A stretch of DNA of 64,000 nt. Origin: SZUA-36 sp963753105 (lineage in GTDB: Bacteria; Pseudomonadota; Gammaproteobacteria; Xanthomonadales; SZUA-36). The stretch is taken from positions 372,001-436,000 of the forward strand of contig CAVWBD010000002.1 of assembly GCA_963753105.1 (NCBI GenBank), in the 5' to 3' direction. The position numbers and the translations under genes were made by a program. Within the stretch, counting starts at the first letter, position 1. Every line of letters begins with the position of its first letter. Shown here in pieces: positions 53,947 to 64,000 of this stretch. Under the pieces are notes generated by a model. The model saw only the letters and a list, made by a program, of their open reading frames with translations. It did not search any database and was not told where the DNA came from.

Positions 53947-55029
53947 ATGTTTAATCGAGACAAACCATACAACGATCTTCCTCTTCTCCCGCCTAAAGCT
54001 GAACTTGAAAATAGTAAAATTTTAAAAAAGGCAATAGGGGCAAATAAGGCATTGGCTGAGCTGAAGGGAATGGCAAAAACAATTCCTAACCAAACGATAT
54101 TAATAAATACCTTACCTTTGCAAGAAGCGAGATCAAGTTCAGAAATAGAGAATGTGTTAACTACAAACGATCAATTATTTGAAGCGTTTGCATCAAAGGC
54201 CAAGGAACCTGACTCACAGACCAAAGAAGTATTACGCTATAAAGAAGCTTTATGGGATGGGTATAATAAGTTAAAGGAAAAAAATCTGTTAACTACGAAT
54301 CTATTCATTAGCATATTTCAAAAAATAAAAGAAACAACGGCAGGAATACGTAATACACCAGGGACGAAAATAATAACAACTACCGGGGAAGTAATTTATA
54401 CACCCCCGGAAGGGGAAAATGTAATAAGAAAAAAGCTTTTTAATCTTGAAGAATATATAAATAATAATGATGACAAAGCTGATCCGCTCATTAAACTTGC
54501 TGTGATTCATTACCAGTTCGAGTCAATCCATCCATTCACAGATGGCAACGGAAGAACGGGTAGAATAATCAACATACTTTACTTACTGCATCAGAAATTA
54601 CTTGAGTTACCAGTAATATATTTAAGTCGCTATATTATAGAAAACAAAGATGATTACTATCAACTTTTGAGATCGGTAACCGAAAAGAATGAATGGTCTA
54701 TGTGGATAATGTACGTTCTCAATGGGATTTTAATTACGGCAGAGACTACAGTTAACAAAATTATTGAAATAAAAAATTTACTTGATCAAACCTTAGTAGA
54801 TATGAAACAGGAATTATCGGGTAGAATTTATTCCAAAGAATTAATTGAACTTCTATTTACTCAACCGTATTGCAAAGTAGAGTTTGTTGTTAATGCAGGC
54901 ATCGCAAAAAGACAAACTGCTGCTGAATATCTGAAAGAAATTGAGAGAACAGGATTGCTTAAAAGCAAAAAGGTTGGCAAAGAAATGCTCTATCTAAATT
55001 TACCATTGTTTGAGTTATTGAAAAACTAA
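53947..55029 (+). CDS. Fic-domain AMP-transferase
   Basis: 360 residues. The Fic motif is HPFTDGNGRTGRIIN at about residue 198, containing the catalytic His and the phosphate loop. An inhibitory helix with the S-x-x-x-E-N motif lies near residue 60 (ARSSSEIENVL), so it is the self-inhibited class II type. The C-terminal 80 residues hold a winged-helix domain (AEYLKEIERTGLLKSKKVGK). Fic enzymes attach AMP to target proteins. The two palindromes just upstream may be bound by its winged helix. Confidence 0.9.
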   Translation: MFNRDKPYNDLPLLPPKAELENSKILKKAIGANKALAELKGMAKTIPNQTILINTLPLQEARSSSEIENVLTTNDQLFEAFASKAKEPDSQTKEVLRYKEALWDGYNKLKEKNLLTTNLFISIFQKIKETTAGIRNTPGTKIITTTGEVIYTPPEGENVIRKKLFNLEEYINNNDDKADPLIKLAVIHYQFESIHPFTDGNGRTGRIINILYLLHQKLLELPVIYLSRYIIENKDDYYQLLRSVTEKNEWSMWIMYVLNGILITAETTVNKIIEIKNLLDQTLVDMKQELSGRIYSKELIELLFTQPYCKVEFVVNAGIAKRQTAAEYLKEIERTGLLKSKKVGKEMLYLNLPLFELLKN

Positions 55030-55145
55030 GCAAGTGCAAATCACCTCTTATGTGCAATGCACATGAGCACTAGTATTTTAAACTAAATCTTTATCAGGTT
55101 TTCCCTAAATTTGCAACTCTTTTTTAACCATAATGGAAAATCCCT

Positions 55146-56342
55146 TTGACCGAAGAAATAAAAACAGAAGCTAAATATTCAGAAGATGTACGCATTGTAA
55201 ATAAAAACGGGCGTGAGTTTATAATTGTTGGTACTGCTCATATTTCACGGCAATCTGCAGATTTAGTAAAGGAAGTAATTACAAACGAAAAACCGGATAC
55301 TGTTTGCATTGAACTTGATGAAAAACGATACAAAGCACTTGCTGAAAAGAAACGATGGGAAAGCTTAGATCTTAAAACAATTATCCGCCAAAAACAATTA
55401 AGTACGCTGTTAGTAAATCTTGTTTTATCAGCCTACCAGAAAAAACTTGGCGAAAAGCTTGGCGTTACACCGGGAACCGAATTACTTGAAGCTGCAAATA
55501 CCGCAAATGAGCTTAATCTCCCTATAGAACTGTGCGATAGGGAAGTAAGAATAACTTTAAGGCGCGCATGGCACTCGATGAGTTTCTGGCAGAAGCTAAA
55601 GTTTTTAACCGGCGGTTTAGCGGGAATTTTTGAAAAGCAGGAACTTACTGAAGAAAAACTTGCTGAGTTAAGAAGCAAAGATGTTCTTTCCGAAATGATG
55701 GATGAACTTGGTAAAGCCATGCCGGTACTTAAAAAAGTAATAATTGATGAACGCGATGAATACCTTGCACAAAAAATGCAGAAAGCTAAAGGTAACAAAA
55801 TTGTTGCTGTAGTAGGTGCAGGGCATGTTAACGGAATTGTAAAAGTAATTGAAGATAACAGGGAAATTGATCTTACAGAGATTGAAAAAATACCACCCCC
55901 TTCACCAATTGCAAAAATTATTGGATGGGGAATTCCCGCCATTATTATCGCCTCTATAATTTATATCGGTTACAGCAAAGGTCTGGCGGAAGCAGGAGAT
56001 AACGCACTGTATTGGATACTGGCAAATGGCATACCCAGCGGACTTGGTGCAATTATAGCCCTCGCCCACCCCGTTACTATTTTGATTTCATTTCTTGCAG
56101 CACCGTTTACAAGTTTAACTCCTGTAATTGGTGCAGGTTATGTTGCAGCTTTTGTGCAGGTTTATCTTCAACCGCCTGTTGTCAAGGAATTCCAAACAGT
56201 TGCAAGTGATGTTAGTAAATTTGCAAAGTGGTGGAGCAATAAACTTCTTAAAGTTCTTCTGGTTTTTATACTTACAAGTCTTGGCAGTTTAATAGGCACT
56301 TATGTAGGTTTTTTTGAAATAGTTTCGAATGTTTTTCGGTGA
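55146..56342 (+). CDS. TraB family protein
   Basis: 398 residues. The N-terminal TraB/PrgY domain has FIIVGTAHISRQSADLVKEV, VCIELDEKRYKALAEK and VVGAGHVNGIVKVI, matching the EreA/ChaN-like fold with GxxH motifs. The C-terminal part has about five membrane helices. TraB-like proteins have been linked to pheromone shutdown in enterococci and to protease-like folds; the role here is unknown. The start is TTG 55146 or a frameshifted ATG at 55133; both give the same body. Confidence 0.85.
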   Translation: MTEEIKTEAKYSEDVRIVNKNGREFIIVGTAHISRQSADLVKEVITNEKPDTVCIELDEKRYKALAEKKRWESLDLKTIIRQKQLSTLLVNLVLSAYQKKLGEKLGVTPGTELLEAANTANELNLPIELCDREVRITLRRAWHSMSFWQKLKFLTGGLAGIFEKQELTEEKLAELRSKDVLSEMMDELGKAMPVLKKVIIDERDEYLAQKMQKAKGNKIVAVVGAGHVNGIVKVIEDNREIDLTEIEKIPPPSPIAKIIGWGIPAIIIASIIYIGYSKGLAEAGDNALYWILANGIPSGLGAIIALAHPVTILISFLAAPFTSLTPVIGAGYVAAFVQVYLQPPVVKEFQTVASDVSKFAKWWSNKLLKVLLVFILTSLGSLIGTYVGFFEIVSNVFR

Positions 56343-56384
56343 CAAGATAAAAGAAAAAAGTAAAAAGATTGAAGGAAGATTCAA

Positions 56385-56754
56385 TTGAATCTAGAATTAA
56401 ATAAACGACTATTTGAATTTGCTGTGACTGTATTAAAATTTTTACCGAATCTTCATAAAACTCCTGAGATGAAAGTTATTAGATACCAATTAGCAAAAGG
56501 TCTACTTCATCAGGGGCAAATTATGAAGAAGCTCAAGCTGGTTCTTCAAAAGCTGATTTTAATAATAAAACTTGCCTACCGGCAGGCAGTTTAGAATTTC
56601 TTTAAGAGAAATGTGAGAATCAAATTATTGGTTAAGAACTATTCAAGGAACTATTTTAGATAAGAAACTAGATAAGTCATTAAATTTTCTAATAGATGAG
56701 TCAAGTCAACTGAAAAAGATTCTCGGTTCCATCGTTACTAAAACTAACAAATAA
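56385..56754 (+). pseudogene. Four-helix-bundle protein (S23-like), interrupted
   Basis: About 115 residues when repaired. The N-terminus is MNLELNKRLFEFAVTVLKFL, PEMKVIRYQLAKG, then in another frame STSSGANYEEAQAGSSKADF, and after an insertion at 56571-56593 ISLREM, ESNYWLRTIQGTILD and the end at 56754. This matches the four-helix-bundle family that occurs as 23S rRNA intervening-sequence proteins. The insertion is a short palindromic repeat (next entry). Confidence 0.7.
56571..56589. repeat. Short palindromic repeat inside the S23-like gene
   Basis: CTTGCCTACCGGCAGGCAG, a near-perfect palindrome (TGCCTRCCGGYAGGCA). It interrupts the frame of the four-helix-bundle gene, and from general knowledge resembles palindromic repeats dispersed in Bacteroidota and candidate-phylum genomes. 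Confidence 0.6.
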
Positions 56755-56792
56755 TTTAACAATTTTTTCTTTTTCCTTTTATCTTGAATATA

Positions 56793-58971
56793 CTAGAAGT
56801 AGTAGAGATATTTTACTTTAAGTACAGAAGCTCTATCCGTTACATGCAGTTTGTTCGGTAATAGATTTCCCGTTGGATCGTATCTATCGCTTCTGTCCCT
56901 GAAATCATTAAAGGCAAAATAAACCCAGCTCTTTGGCAGGAAATTCCAGGAAAACAACAAACCCACTATCATACTTTCAAGTCGTTGAGATTCGGCTGAA
57001 TAAACGTTATCAACATAAATTCTTATGTTAAGATCATTAACAGGTTTAAGCGAAATGAAAGGGCGCGCGTTGTAAGTTATATCGGCAATATTTCCTTCAG
57101 GATTGCCTTCTATAAACATATCGTAGGACGTACCGAGTTCAAGAAAATCAAAAGCTCGCCAGTTTATGTATGAACCAAGCCAGGAATAAAACGCCAGGTA
57201 TTCTCTTGAAAAATTATATGTTCTTGTATAGCCGCCGTAAAGATTTCCATCCCACTTTGGAGAAATATTAAACCAGGAACTGAGTGTTGCTTCATAAGAA
57301 TTGTATTCAATCCCGTCATCTTTGCTTTTTGAATATGAAAGATTTATTTCGTATCCCCAGTTATCCCTAAGATTCATATTAAAACCGAACAACCATCCGT
57401 AATCAGTAAACAAATCGGCATCTTCATAATAAATGATTGGACCCGTGTACATAAGCATTTGTCTTATATAACCCTTATCGTAATACCATATCGGTCCGTT
57501 TATGGAAACAAATTCAAACGTTCCCTGCCACGGAACAAAACCAACCTGCTGCACATCAAAGTTTTTCCCGATGGCGCGTGTTCGTGCATAAGAAAGCCAC
57601 TTATCAGTTGAGAAGGTCAAGCCTGCTGAACCTGCATAATCGCCCTTTGAATTTTCAATTGATCTGGCGAATTGGTAAGAAAGCTGCCAGTTGGACTCTC
57701 TGAAAGCACCATCAATATCAATCACACCATATGTATTGTTTTCAGTTTGCTTGCCAACAAACAGAAGCCCGATAGACGAATTTCCGAAAACCTGTTTTTT
57801 TATTCTGCCTGATCCGAAAACCGCTCTCGGTTCAACTAAATCTTCATCATCATCTTTGTAATTCACCTTGTTAGTCATTGCAACAAAACCGCCGTATTCC
57901 CATGCATCAACCCTGCCGAAAGCCTTTGTCCCCAAGAATTAGAGGAACCCTCTTTCCATCTGGTAAAAGTTTTCCGATGCGCCGGGAATAAAATAGTTCC
58001 ATCGGTCTGTAGAAACCTGTATTTCGCTGCCTTCCAGATGGCGTAAACACTTCGTTGCCTTCGGTAAAGAATGGTCTTCTTTCATTAAAATAAGATTCAT
58101 AACGTGAAATGTTAAAATCAAAAGGATCAGCTTCAATCTGTGCAAAATCAGGATTCACAGTTAACTGGTAAGTTAGTTTTTGTGAAGGATTGTAAAAAAT
58201 ATCAAGCCCGGCATCAGGATCAAAAGCATATTTTTCATTTTCGGTATAATTAGCCTTTAACAATCCAACGGGATAAATTTCAAGATTCAATCCTGTTGCG
58301 GTTGGCTGAAAATTTTCAAACACAAGCTTACCGAATTTTGAGATTCTCTGCCCTTCGTTCTGTTCGTACTCGCACCAGTAAAGATCTTCATTCTTAGCAG
58401 GGATCCAGCGGTCAAAATCCAAACCCCACTCAGTTAAATTCTTTTCATACTTAATTGATTTGTAGGGAATTTTCATTTCAACAACATAACCCCAATCGTA
58501 AATTTTAGAATCTGCAAACCAGATTCCATCCCAGCTGTAATCGCGGTTTCTTGCATCATCCAGCAGTCGTGAATCCATTCTTACTCCCGAAGCATTTACT
58601 GCAAACTTATATGCAGTCTGCTGGTCGTTAAAAGTATCGATCATAAAAGAAATAATATCACCTGTATATTCATCGAGAGAGCCGGAAACTGCCTGTATAT
58701 CTTCTTTGTTTTGATAGCAGACCATTAAACAATAAATGGCATCTTCGGTGGTTAAAACTTTTGCAACAGTCTTGTGTGAAGGCGGCTGGTTATAATAAGG
58801 CTGTAGCTGGAAAAAATTCACAGTAGAATCTGCTGAATTCCACACGTTATCAATCACCCCATCTATTTTAATTTCCGAATCAATCTTTTTCAGAATTAAT
58901 TTTTTATCGCCGTTCGGGTTGAATGGATAAATAAAAACCGGCAGTAATAATAAAAGTAAATATTTTTTCAT
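56793..58971 (-). CDS. DUF5916 outer-membrane protein with CBM9-like domain (one break)
   Basis: About 726 residues when repaired. A signal peptide (MKKYLLLLLLPVFIYPFN) is followed by a CBM9-like domain (DGVIDNVWNSADSTVNFFQL, residues about 37-200), then beta-strand-rich repeats that would form an outer-membrane barrel and contain PTATGLNLEIYPVGLLK. The frame breaks near 57920: the first frame ends ...LILGDKGFRQG, and the second continues GTKAFGRVDAWEYGGFVAMT and is open to the end. Members are common in Bacteroidota; ligands are not known. Confidence 0.82.
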
Positions 58972-59025
58972 TCGGTCTTCCGGAATGTTTTGTGTTAATA
59001 ACCTAAGCTAACAACTTCATTTGTA

Positions 59026-59134
59026 AACCGTTGAAACGGTTCGTGCTCTTTAATGTTTTAGCTTAAATTAACCCACGAATTAATTCGTGGGTTACTGAAA
59101 TCCAAATTAATTTTTAATAACCATTTCAATGGTT
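59026..59134. repeat. Cluster of three palindromes (Bacteroidota REP-like)
   Basis: AACCGTT-GA-AACGGTT (59026-59041), AACCCACGAATT joined to AATTCGTGGGTT (59070-59093, perfect 24-base palindrome) and AACCATT-TC-AATGGTT (59119-59134). They lie between the DUF5916 gene and the next gene, a typical site for REP/REPIN elements. No gene occupies 58972-59270. Confidence 0.65.
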
Positions 59135-59270
59135 TTCAAATAACAAACAATTAAGTAAGCTGCCAACTTATGTGTTGTTAAAATAACGTGAAGTTGGGAA
59201 AATTATTACAGATAAAGTGATGGTTGGTTTTATTCTTTTTTAAGAGTGCGAAATTAGGTTATGAATTTGA

Positions 59271-59996
59271 TTGATTAGAGATGTGAATAAAAGTAATTTA
59301 CGTTTAATTATAAACGTAATTTTCCCCCCAAGAAGATTTTTAAATGAGGTGAATAGTTTGATTAAAAGAGCAGGGAGAATACTTGCTGGTTTGATATTTG
59401 TCTTTTTTATTTTAATCCCGAAAATAATTCTTAACAAATTAGAGCATGTCTATTTTTCCGTATTTAATAAGGAAAGTAATTTAACTGCGAATCCAAAAGT
59501 GCATCTCAACAGGGCAAAAAAACTATTAAAGAGGAAAAGGAATTCTCTATTACTTTATGCTGCTCTTGAAATTAGGTTTGCTGTTGAAAGGATTTTAGAT
59601 CATCAACTAAGTTTGAGTTCCAAAGCATCAAAAAATATGTTAAAAGAATATGATCCGGTTAAGAAGAAAAAGAGCATGAGTCTTATAGATAAAAATTCGG
59701 ATTTTGATAATGAAGTTTATCTATTAGATAAGAAAAATAATACTAAGATTAAGTGGGGGAACTATAAAACGATTGATCAAACGAAATTAACCGAGATGAA
59801 AGGTAAATTAGGAGATTTACTACATCCCAAAATAGGACTACCATTAGGTCTTAGTAATCATAAATGGTATAAGGATACGAGAAATTTCTTATTAGGATAT
59901 ATTGACTATTTAGAAGATAAAACAAAAAATAACGAATCATATTTTTTATATGAAGATATGGATAACTTTGAATTTGTTAAGAAAAACAAAACATAA
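59271..59996 (+). CDS. Unrecognised membrane-anchored protein
   Basis: 241 residues if started with TTG at 59271; a GTG four codons in (59283) is as likely and no Shine-Dalgarno sequence decides. A membrane helix lies at about residues 37-58 (ILAGLIFVFFILIPKIILN). The rest is basic and helical, with LLYAALEIRFAVERILDHQL, which recalls HEPN-like helices, but the match is too weak to name. It is followed by a bidirectional terminator. Confidence 0.55.
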   Translation: MIRDVNKSNLRLIINVIFPPRRFLNEVNSLIKRAGRILAGLIFVFFILIPKIILNKLEHVYFSVFNKESNLTANPKVHLNRAKKLLKRKRNSLLLYAALEIRFAVERILDHQLSLSSKASKNMLKEYDPVKKKKSMSLIDKNSDFDNEVYLLDKKNNTKIKWGNYKTIDQTKLTEMKGKLGDLLHPKIGLPLGLSNHKWYKDTRNFLLGYIDYLEDKTKNNESYFLYEDMDNFEFVKKNKT

Positions 59997-60045
59997 GCTG
60001 GTATATTGTGATTCAATCCGTATAGAGGAATATTACCTTTTAAAC

Positions 60046-60072
60046 AAAAAAAGCCGGACAAACCGGCTTTTT
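60046..60072. terminator. Bidirectional terminator
   Basis: A7-GCCGG-ACAAA-CCGGC-T5. It serves the plus-strand gene before it and the minus-strand sigma factor gene after it. Confidence 0.85.
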
Positions 60073-60090
60073 AATCAGCTATTATTTTTC

Positions 60091-60962
60091 TTATCCAAGG
60101 TAAGTCTTTAATCTGCCGCTTCGTTTCGAGTGTCTTAAATTTCTTAAAGCTTTTTCTTTAATCTGTCTTACTCTTTCTCTTGTAAGATTAAATCTTTCAC
60201 CAATCTCTTCCAGAGTTGCAGAATGATCACCTTCAATACCGAAATATAATTTAATTACTTCAGCTTCTCTTTCAGTAAGAGTAGAAAGTACATTTGCAAC
60301 TTCTTTCTTAAGAGATTCTTTCATAAGATCTTTATCGGGCAACGGCTGGTCGTCATTTGGCAGAACATCAATCAAACTGTTTTTGTTTTCATCACCGCTT
60401 TTTAAAGGTGCATCCATCGAAACATGACGCCCGGAAATCTGAAGTGCATAAGCAACTTCATCAGCGGTCATTTCAAGAATTTTTGCAAGCTCATCGGTAG
60501 TTGGTTTTCTTTCATATTCCTGCTCAAGATCCCTGTAAGCTTTGCTGATCTTTGTCAGATTACCGACACGATTTAATGGAAGACGAACCACTCTTGATTG
60601 ATCAGCAATCGCCTGCATAATTGATTGTCTTACCCACCAAACGGCGTAAGAAATAAATTTAAATCCGCGTGTTTCATCAAAACTTTGTGCGGCTTTTATT
60701 AAGCCGATATTTCCTTCGTTAATTAAGTCACCGAGAGACAAGCCCTGATTTTGAAATTGTTTTGCAACTGAAACTACAAATCTTAGATTAGCTTTAATCA
60801 GATTTTCCTGGGCTAACATATCGCCCTTTTTAATTTGAATGGCTAAATTCAATTTCTTGATCCGGGGTTAAGAGATCAACTTTGCCAATTTCCTGCAAGA
60901 TATTGATCTAAAGATTTGCTTTCGCGGTTTGTAAATTGCTTTGTTATTTTCAAGTTGATCAC
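60091..60962 (-). CDS. rpoD: Primary sigma factor RpoD/SigA (two N-terminal breaks)
   Basis: About 289 residues when repaired, the short primary sigma factor seen in Bacteroidota. Region 1.2/2 reads ITKQFTNRESKSLDQYL, then KKGDMLAQENLIKANLRFVV, LGDLINEGNIGLIKAAQSF and RGFKFISYAVWWVRQSIMQA. Region 4 reads STLTEREAEVIKLYFG and TLEEIGERFNLTRERVRQIK. The first 37 residues are in other frames, with two extra bases near 60898 and 60854. A GTG at 60962 is the likely start (VINLKIT). It is a core gene and supports a Bacteroidota-like origin of this half. Confidence 0.92.
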
Positions 60963-61104
60963 TCTCTTTATTATTAAGTTATTGAAATTGGTTAATTGTC
61001 GGAAATTTTTTAACGGGAAGAAATTGAAAGAACCGTCATAAAATCCAAAGTTGCAAATATAATACTTTATTAGATGAAGTAAAGCGAAAAAGGATTCCTT
61101 TGGC

Positions 61105-62510
61105 TTAAATCTCAAATTTTTCTCCGTGAATTGGGAAAATGCACGTTTTTGTAGCCTTTTTGAGACTAATTTTTCCCTTAAGGGATATTGCCTGCTCTTC
61201 TTCGCCATGCACTAAAAACAGATTTTTTAGCTTTTCAGTTAGGATTTAGACGCAAATAATCGATCAATTCTCCCTGGTCTGCATGTGCCACTAAAGTAAT
61301 CCATAGTTTTGACTTTACATCTTAACTGAATATTTTTCACCAAAAATACTTACCTCTTTCTTTCCATCCATTAATTTTTCTGGCAAGTGTATGTTCTGCA
61401 GCGTAACCTACAAAAAGAATTAAATTATTTGGATTGCTAATATTATTTGTTAGATGATGAAGTATTCTTCCTCCTTCCGCCATTCCCGAAGCAGAAATTA
61501 TAATCATCGGTTCGAGAATTTCATTTAACTCTTTTGACTCATCAACAGTTGTGATGTATTTAAGTCTGTCCGAATCCAAAAGGATCATCTCCGTTTTCCA
61601 GAAAAACTCTGATTGTTTCTCGATCAAAACATTCTGGATGATTTTTGAAAACACTGAGTTGCATTAACCGCAAGAGGGCAATCAACATAAATTGGTATTT
61701 CCGGAATTCTATTTTGATCAAATAATTTGTGAAGAATATAAACAACAATTGAGTTCTTCCAACAGCAAAAGATGGAATAATAATTTTCCCGCCGTCTTCG
61801 CAATAGCTTCCCGAATAACCTTTGCAACTTCTTCTTCAACTTCTTCAGATCGAGAATGAAAACGATTACCATAAGTGCTTTCCATAATCAGCACATCAAG
61901 ATCACGTAAAACATCAGGATTCCGTATAACCGGCATATCGGGTCTTCCTATATCACCTGAAAAACCAAATCGGATTTTTTTTTCCCTTCTTCTTCAATTT
62001 CAAGCAATATCCCTGCTGAACCAAGAATATGACCTGCATCCTGAAAATATGCAATTATGCCAGGGAACAATTTCACGTTGCGGATTATATTCATACCAAC
62101 AAATTGTTTGCATCGCATCTTCAACATCTTCAATTGAGTAAAGAGGTTCTTCCGGAATTTCTTTTTTTCTTTTTCTTGTTTACCCACTCGATATCTCTCT
62201 CCTGAAGATAGGCAGAATCTTTTAACATTATTTGACATAGATCAACCGTGGCGGATGTTGCATATATTTTTCCGGTAAAACCATCTTTTACAAGATGCGG
62301 AATGTTTCCGCTGTGATCGATGTGTGCGTGAGATAAGAGCATAGCATCAATTTCATCTGGATTGAATGTAAAATTTTTATTTTTCTCAAATGTGTCTTTT
62401 CTTTTCCCCTGGAATAAACCACAATCAAGAAGAATTTTTTTGCCGTTAATTGAAAGTAGATGTTGTGAGCCGGTAACTGTTCTGGCTCCTCCAATAAATT
62501 GAATTTGCAA
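61105..62510 (-). pseudogene. MBL-fold RNA ribonuclease (many frame breaks)
   Basis: About 465 residues when repaired; CPSF/beta-CASP-type metallo-beta-lactamase family. Pieces in order are MQIQFIGGARTVTGSQHLLS, DAMLLSHAHIDHSGNIPHLV with the metal ligands HxHxDH, YFQDAGHILGSAGILLEIEE, VLIMESTYGNRFHSRSEEVE, IIISASGMAEGGRILHHLTN, the WITLVAHADQGELIDYLRL segment and LKNLFLVHGEEEQAI near the C-terminus. Seven or more frame changes occur. Members are RNases. It is probably intact in the organism. Confidence 0.8.
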
Positions 62511-62568
62511 TGTTTTTCCTTATAATTGAAATGAAACAAGATGAAATGTGCAAAGATAATTATTTAGC

Positions 62569-64000
62569 TTAAAAGAAACTTAACTGATCGGATTGAACAA
62601 TTGAATCAAATGATTCGCTAAGTAAAACTAAAACAGAATCTGCAACCGGCTTTAATTGTTTTTCAATGTAGTGGTCATAATCAATGTCCGTGTGCTTTAA
62701 CTCTACAGGAATGGGACCTCTTTTAGTAATTACATAATAAACAGTTCCTCCTGCTTCGGGCAGCAAACGTGCTGCCTTACATGCTGCGGAACATTTTTTG
62801 TGTATTCATCAACATCTTTTCTTAATCGTTTTCTGTAAACAAGCTTTTCATCGTACTCACCGCCTCTTTACTCTTATTTACAAAATCCCTCAGCCAGTCG
62901 TGGATTTCCTCATTGTTAAAAATTTGTTGATAAAGTTCAACCTGGAATTCCTTCGCCAGTCGTGTCCAATCAGTGCGAACAAATTCCATCCCGACAAATT
63001 CTAATCTCTTCTCTTCGCCATCAACCATCAAACCTGCATAGCGTTTTTTTGCTCCTGCTTCGCTTCCTCTTGCAGGAGTGAGAATAAATTTCCTGTAATA
63101 TTTTTCAAATTCAATTTCTAAATATGATTTCAAGCCATATTCAGTATTGAATTCTTTCAGTCCAGTATGTATTTAATTCTAATGCGATTTTATTGGCATT
63201 TTATGAGAGCTTTTTCTCCCTCACCACTTTTAAGTTTAATGAAGAGTGAATCGGTATCGCCGTAAATTACTTCATATCCTTTTTCTTCAAGGTGTTCTTT
63301 GCTGCCGAGAAGAAGTCTTGTCCCGTTCCTGTTATTGCTGTTGGAAGATCGGATGATAAAACCTGCAGCCAAATGAACCCATCACTCCGTAAAAGCTATT
63401 CATTAGAATTTTAATTGCCTGCGAAAGTGCTTTATCATTTTTTTTTTTAGCAATGTTTCGTTGTTCAATTAAGTGATCAATAAATTCGGGTAGGAAATGC
63501 TTTGTTGAGGAAAATTTATATCCGTTAAGAGTTTCGATAGTATCTTTTTCCGAAAGTAAGTTTGAAAGTGGATCAATTTTAAATGTTTGAATAATTGAAG
63601 GATACAAGCTTTTAAAATCCAGCACAACAACATCATCATAAATTCCGGGAATAGGATCCATCACATATCCGCCTGCAGCATGTTCTGATCGTATTCAGAT
63701 CTTTAACATCGGGTGCAACATATCCCGCACGATGAAGTTTTGGTAAATAAAAATGATCGAATGCAGCAGTCATCATTCCAAGCTCATCCATAAGTAAACC
63801 GGAGAGCTGTGATCGCCTTATGTAAAGCTCAATCAATCCTGGTTTTATTTAAAATATCAGTAACAAGAACAGCATCTTTGAGATTATATTCTGCAAGTGC
63901 GGCTTTATCTTCTTCAAATAGTCTTTCAATTTCTTCTACTTTATTTTGATCAGGTGTAATTGTTTTTCCTTCGCCAAAAGTTCCTGTGCAACAGTTTCAA
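62569..64000 (-). pseudogene. polB: DNA polymerase II, family B (partial, many breaks)
   Basis: The C-terminal half of a PolB. Pieces include MIELYIRRSQLSGLLMDELG, VVVLDFKSLYPSIIQTFKID with the motif A Asp, ILMNSFYGVMGSFGCRFYHP, EVIYGDTDSLFIKLKSGEGE (motif C), KKRYAGLMVDGEEKRLEFVG and the thumb DYDHYIEKQLKPVADSVLVL. The last residues QSDQLSFF match the clamp-binding motif of PolII. The gene runs off the right edge, so the exonuclease domain is not in view. At least five frame changes. Confidence 0.8.

Noticed and set aside
40730..64000. Reading the right half as a horizontally acquired island in the gammaproteobacterium
   Set aside because: It contains a primary sigma factor, PolII and other housekeeping genes of another lineage and no integrase, tRNA or attachment site at the join.
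1..64000. tRNA genes and rRNA genes
   Set aside because: I looked for tRNA-like cloverleaf ends (GGTTCGA/CCA) and rRNA segments and saw none that I could support.

Overview
The window is two unrelated pieces of DNA joined near position 40,730. Positions 1 to about 40,729 are G+C-rich and carry a gammaproteobacterial chromosome segment. The block ubiI-ubiH-pepP-ygfB facing zapA-6S RNA-5-formyl-THF cyclo-ligase has the same order as in E. coli, and pssA, proS, trpS, oxyR, cysK and rpiA fit that reading. Positions from about 40,730 to 64,000 are A+T-rich and look like a Bacteroidota/Ignavibacteria-type chromosome: a short primary sigma factor of the Bacteroidota style, DUF5916 and DUF4126 proteins, M49 and PepF peptidases, and PolII. 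Each side carries housekeeping genes of its own lineage, so a chimeric contig is more likely than gene transfer. The join lies inside a truncated copy of the gammaproteobacterial REP element.

Layout of the first part. 0-9 kb: psi-like HolD, PssA, a DUF4124 protein, ProS, an ATP-grasp protein, an MscS channel, TrpS, an SRPBCC protein and OxyR. 9-10.8 kb: cysK between two intergenic regions packed with palindromes. 10.8-18.5 kb: the ubiquinone/PepP operon, cell-division genes, 6S RNA, folate, EVE and RpiA genes, and a cytochrome c. 18.6-22.5 kb: an Rrf2 regulator lacking the usual cluster cysteines, then AI-2E-family, potassium-channel-like and MscS membrane proteins, two of them frameshifted. 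22.6-24 kb: a class D-like sortase and a probable dedicated substrate with an LPTTA sorting tail. 24-40.7 kb: a membrane spermidine-synthase-like protein with a periplasmic isoaspartyl methyltransferase, an SRA-HNH nuclease, HIT, LysR, cupin and enoyl-CoA isomerase-like genes, two methyltransferases, a broken acyl-CoA dehydrogenase, SulP, MarC, an eight-copy REP array, a toxin-antitoxin pair with a clear palindromic operator, and an unrecognised 255-residue protein. GTAG-headed REP elements recur through this part. At three genes the GTAG head supplies the stop codon.

Layout of the second part. 41-47 kb: two response regulators, a lipoprotein, a lytic transglycosylase, AlaX and a PAS histidine kinase. 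47-56.3 kb: broken PepF, M49 peptidase, DUF937, HtpX, dodecin, BON-LysM, DUF4126, Fic with two operator-like palindromes upstream, and TraB. 56.4-64 kb: a broken four-helix-bundle gene, a DUF5916 barrel, a REP-like palindrome cluster, the primary sigma factor, and badly frameshifted MBL-fold ribonuclease and DNA polymerase II genes. Many breaks are single-base and near short homopolymers in conserved housekeeping genes, so most look like uncorrected long-read errors and not true pseudogenes.
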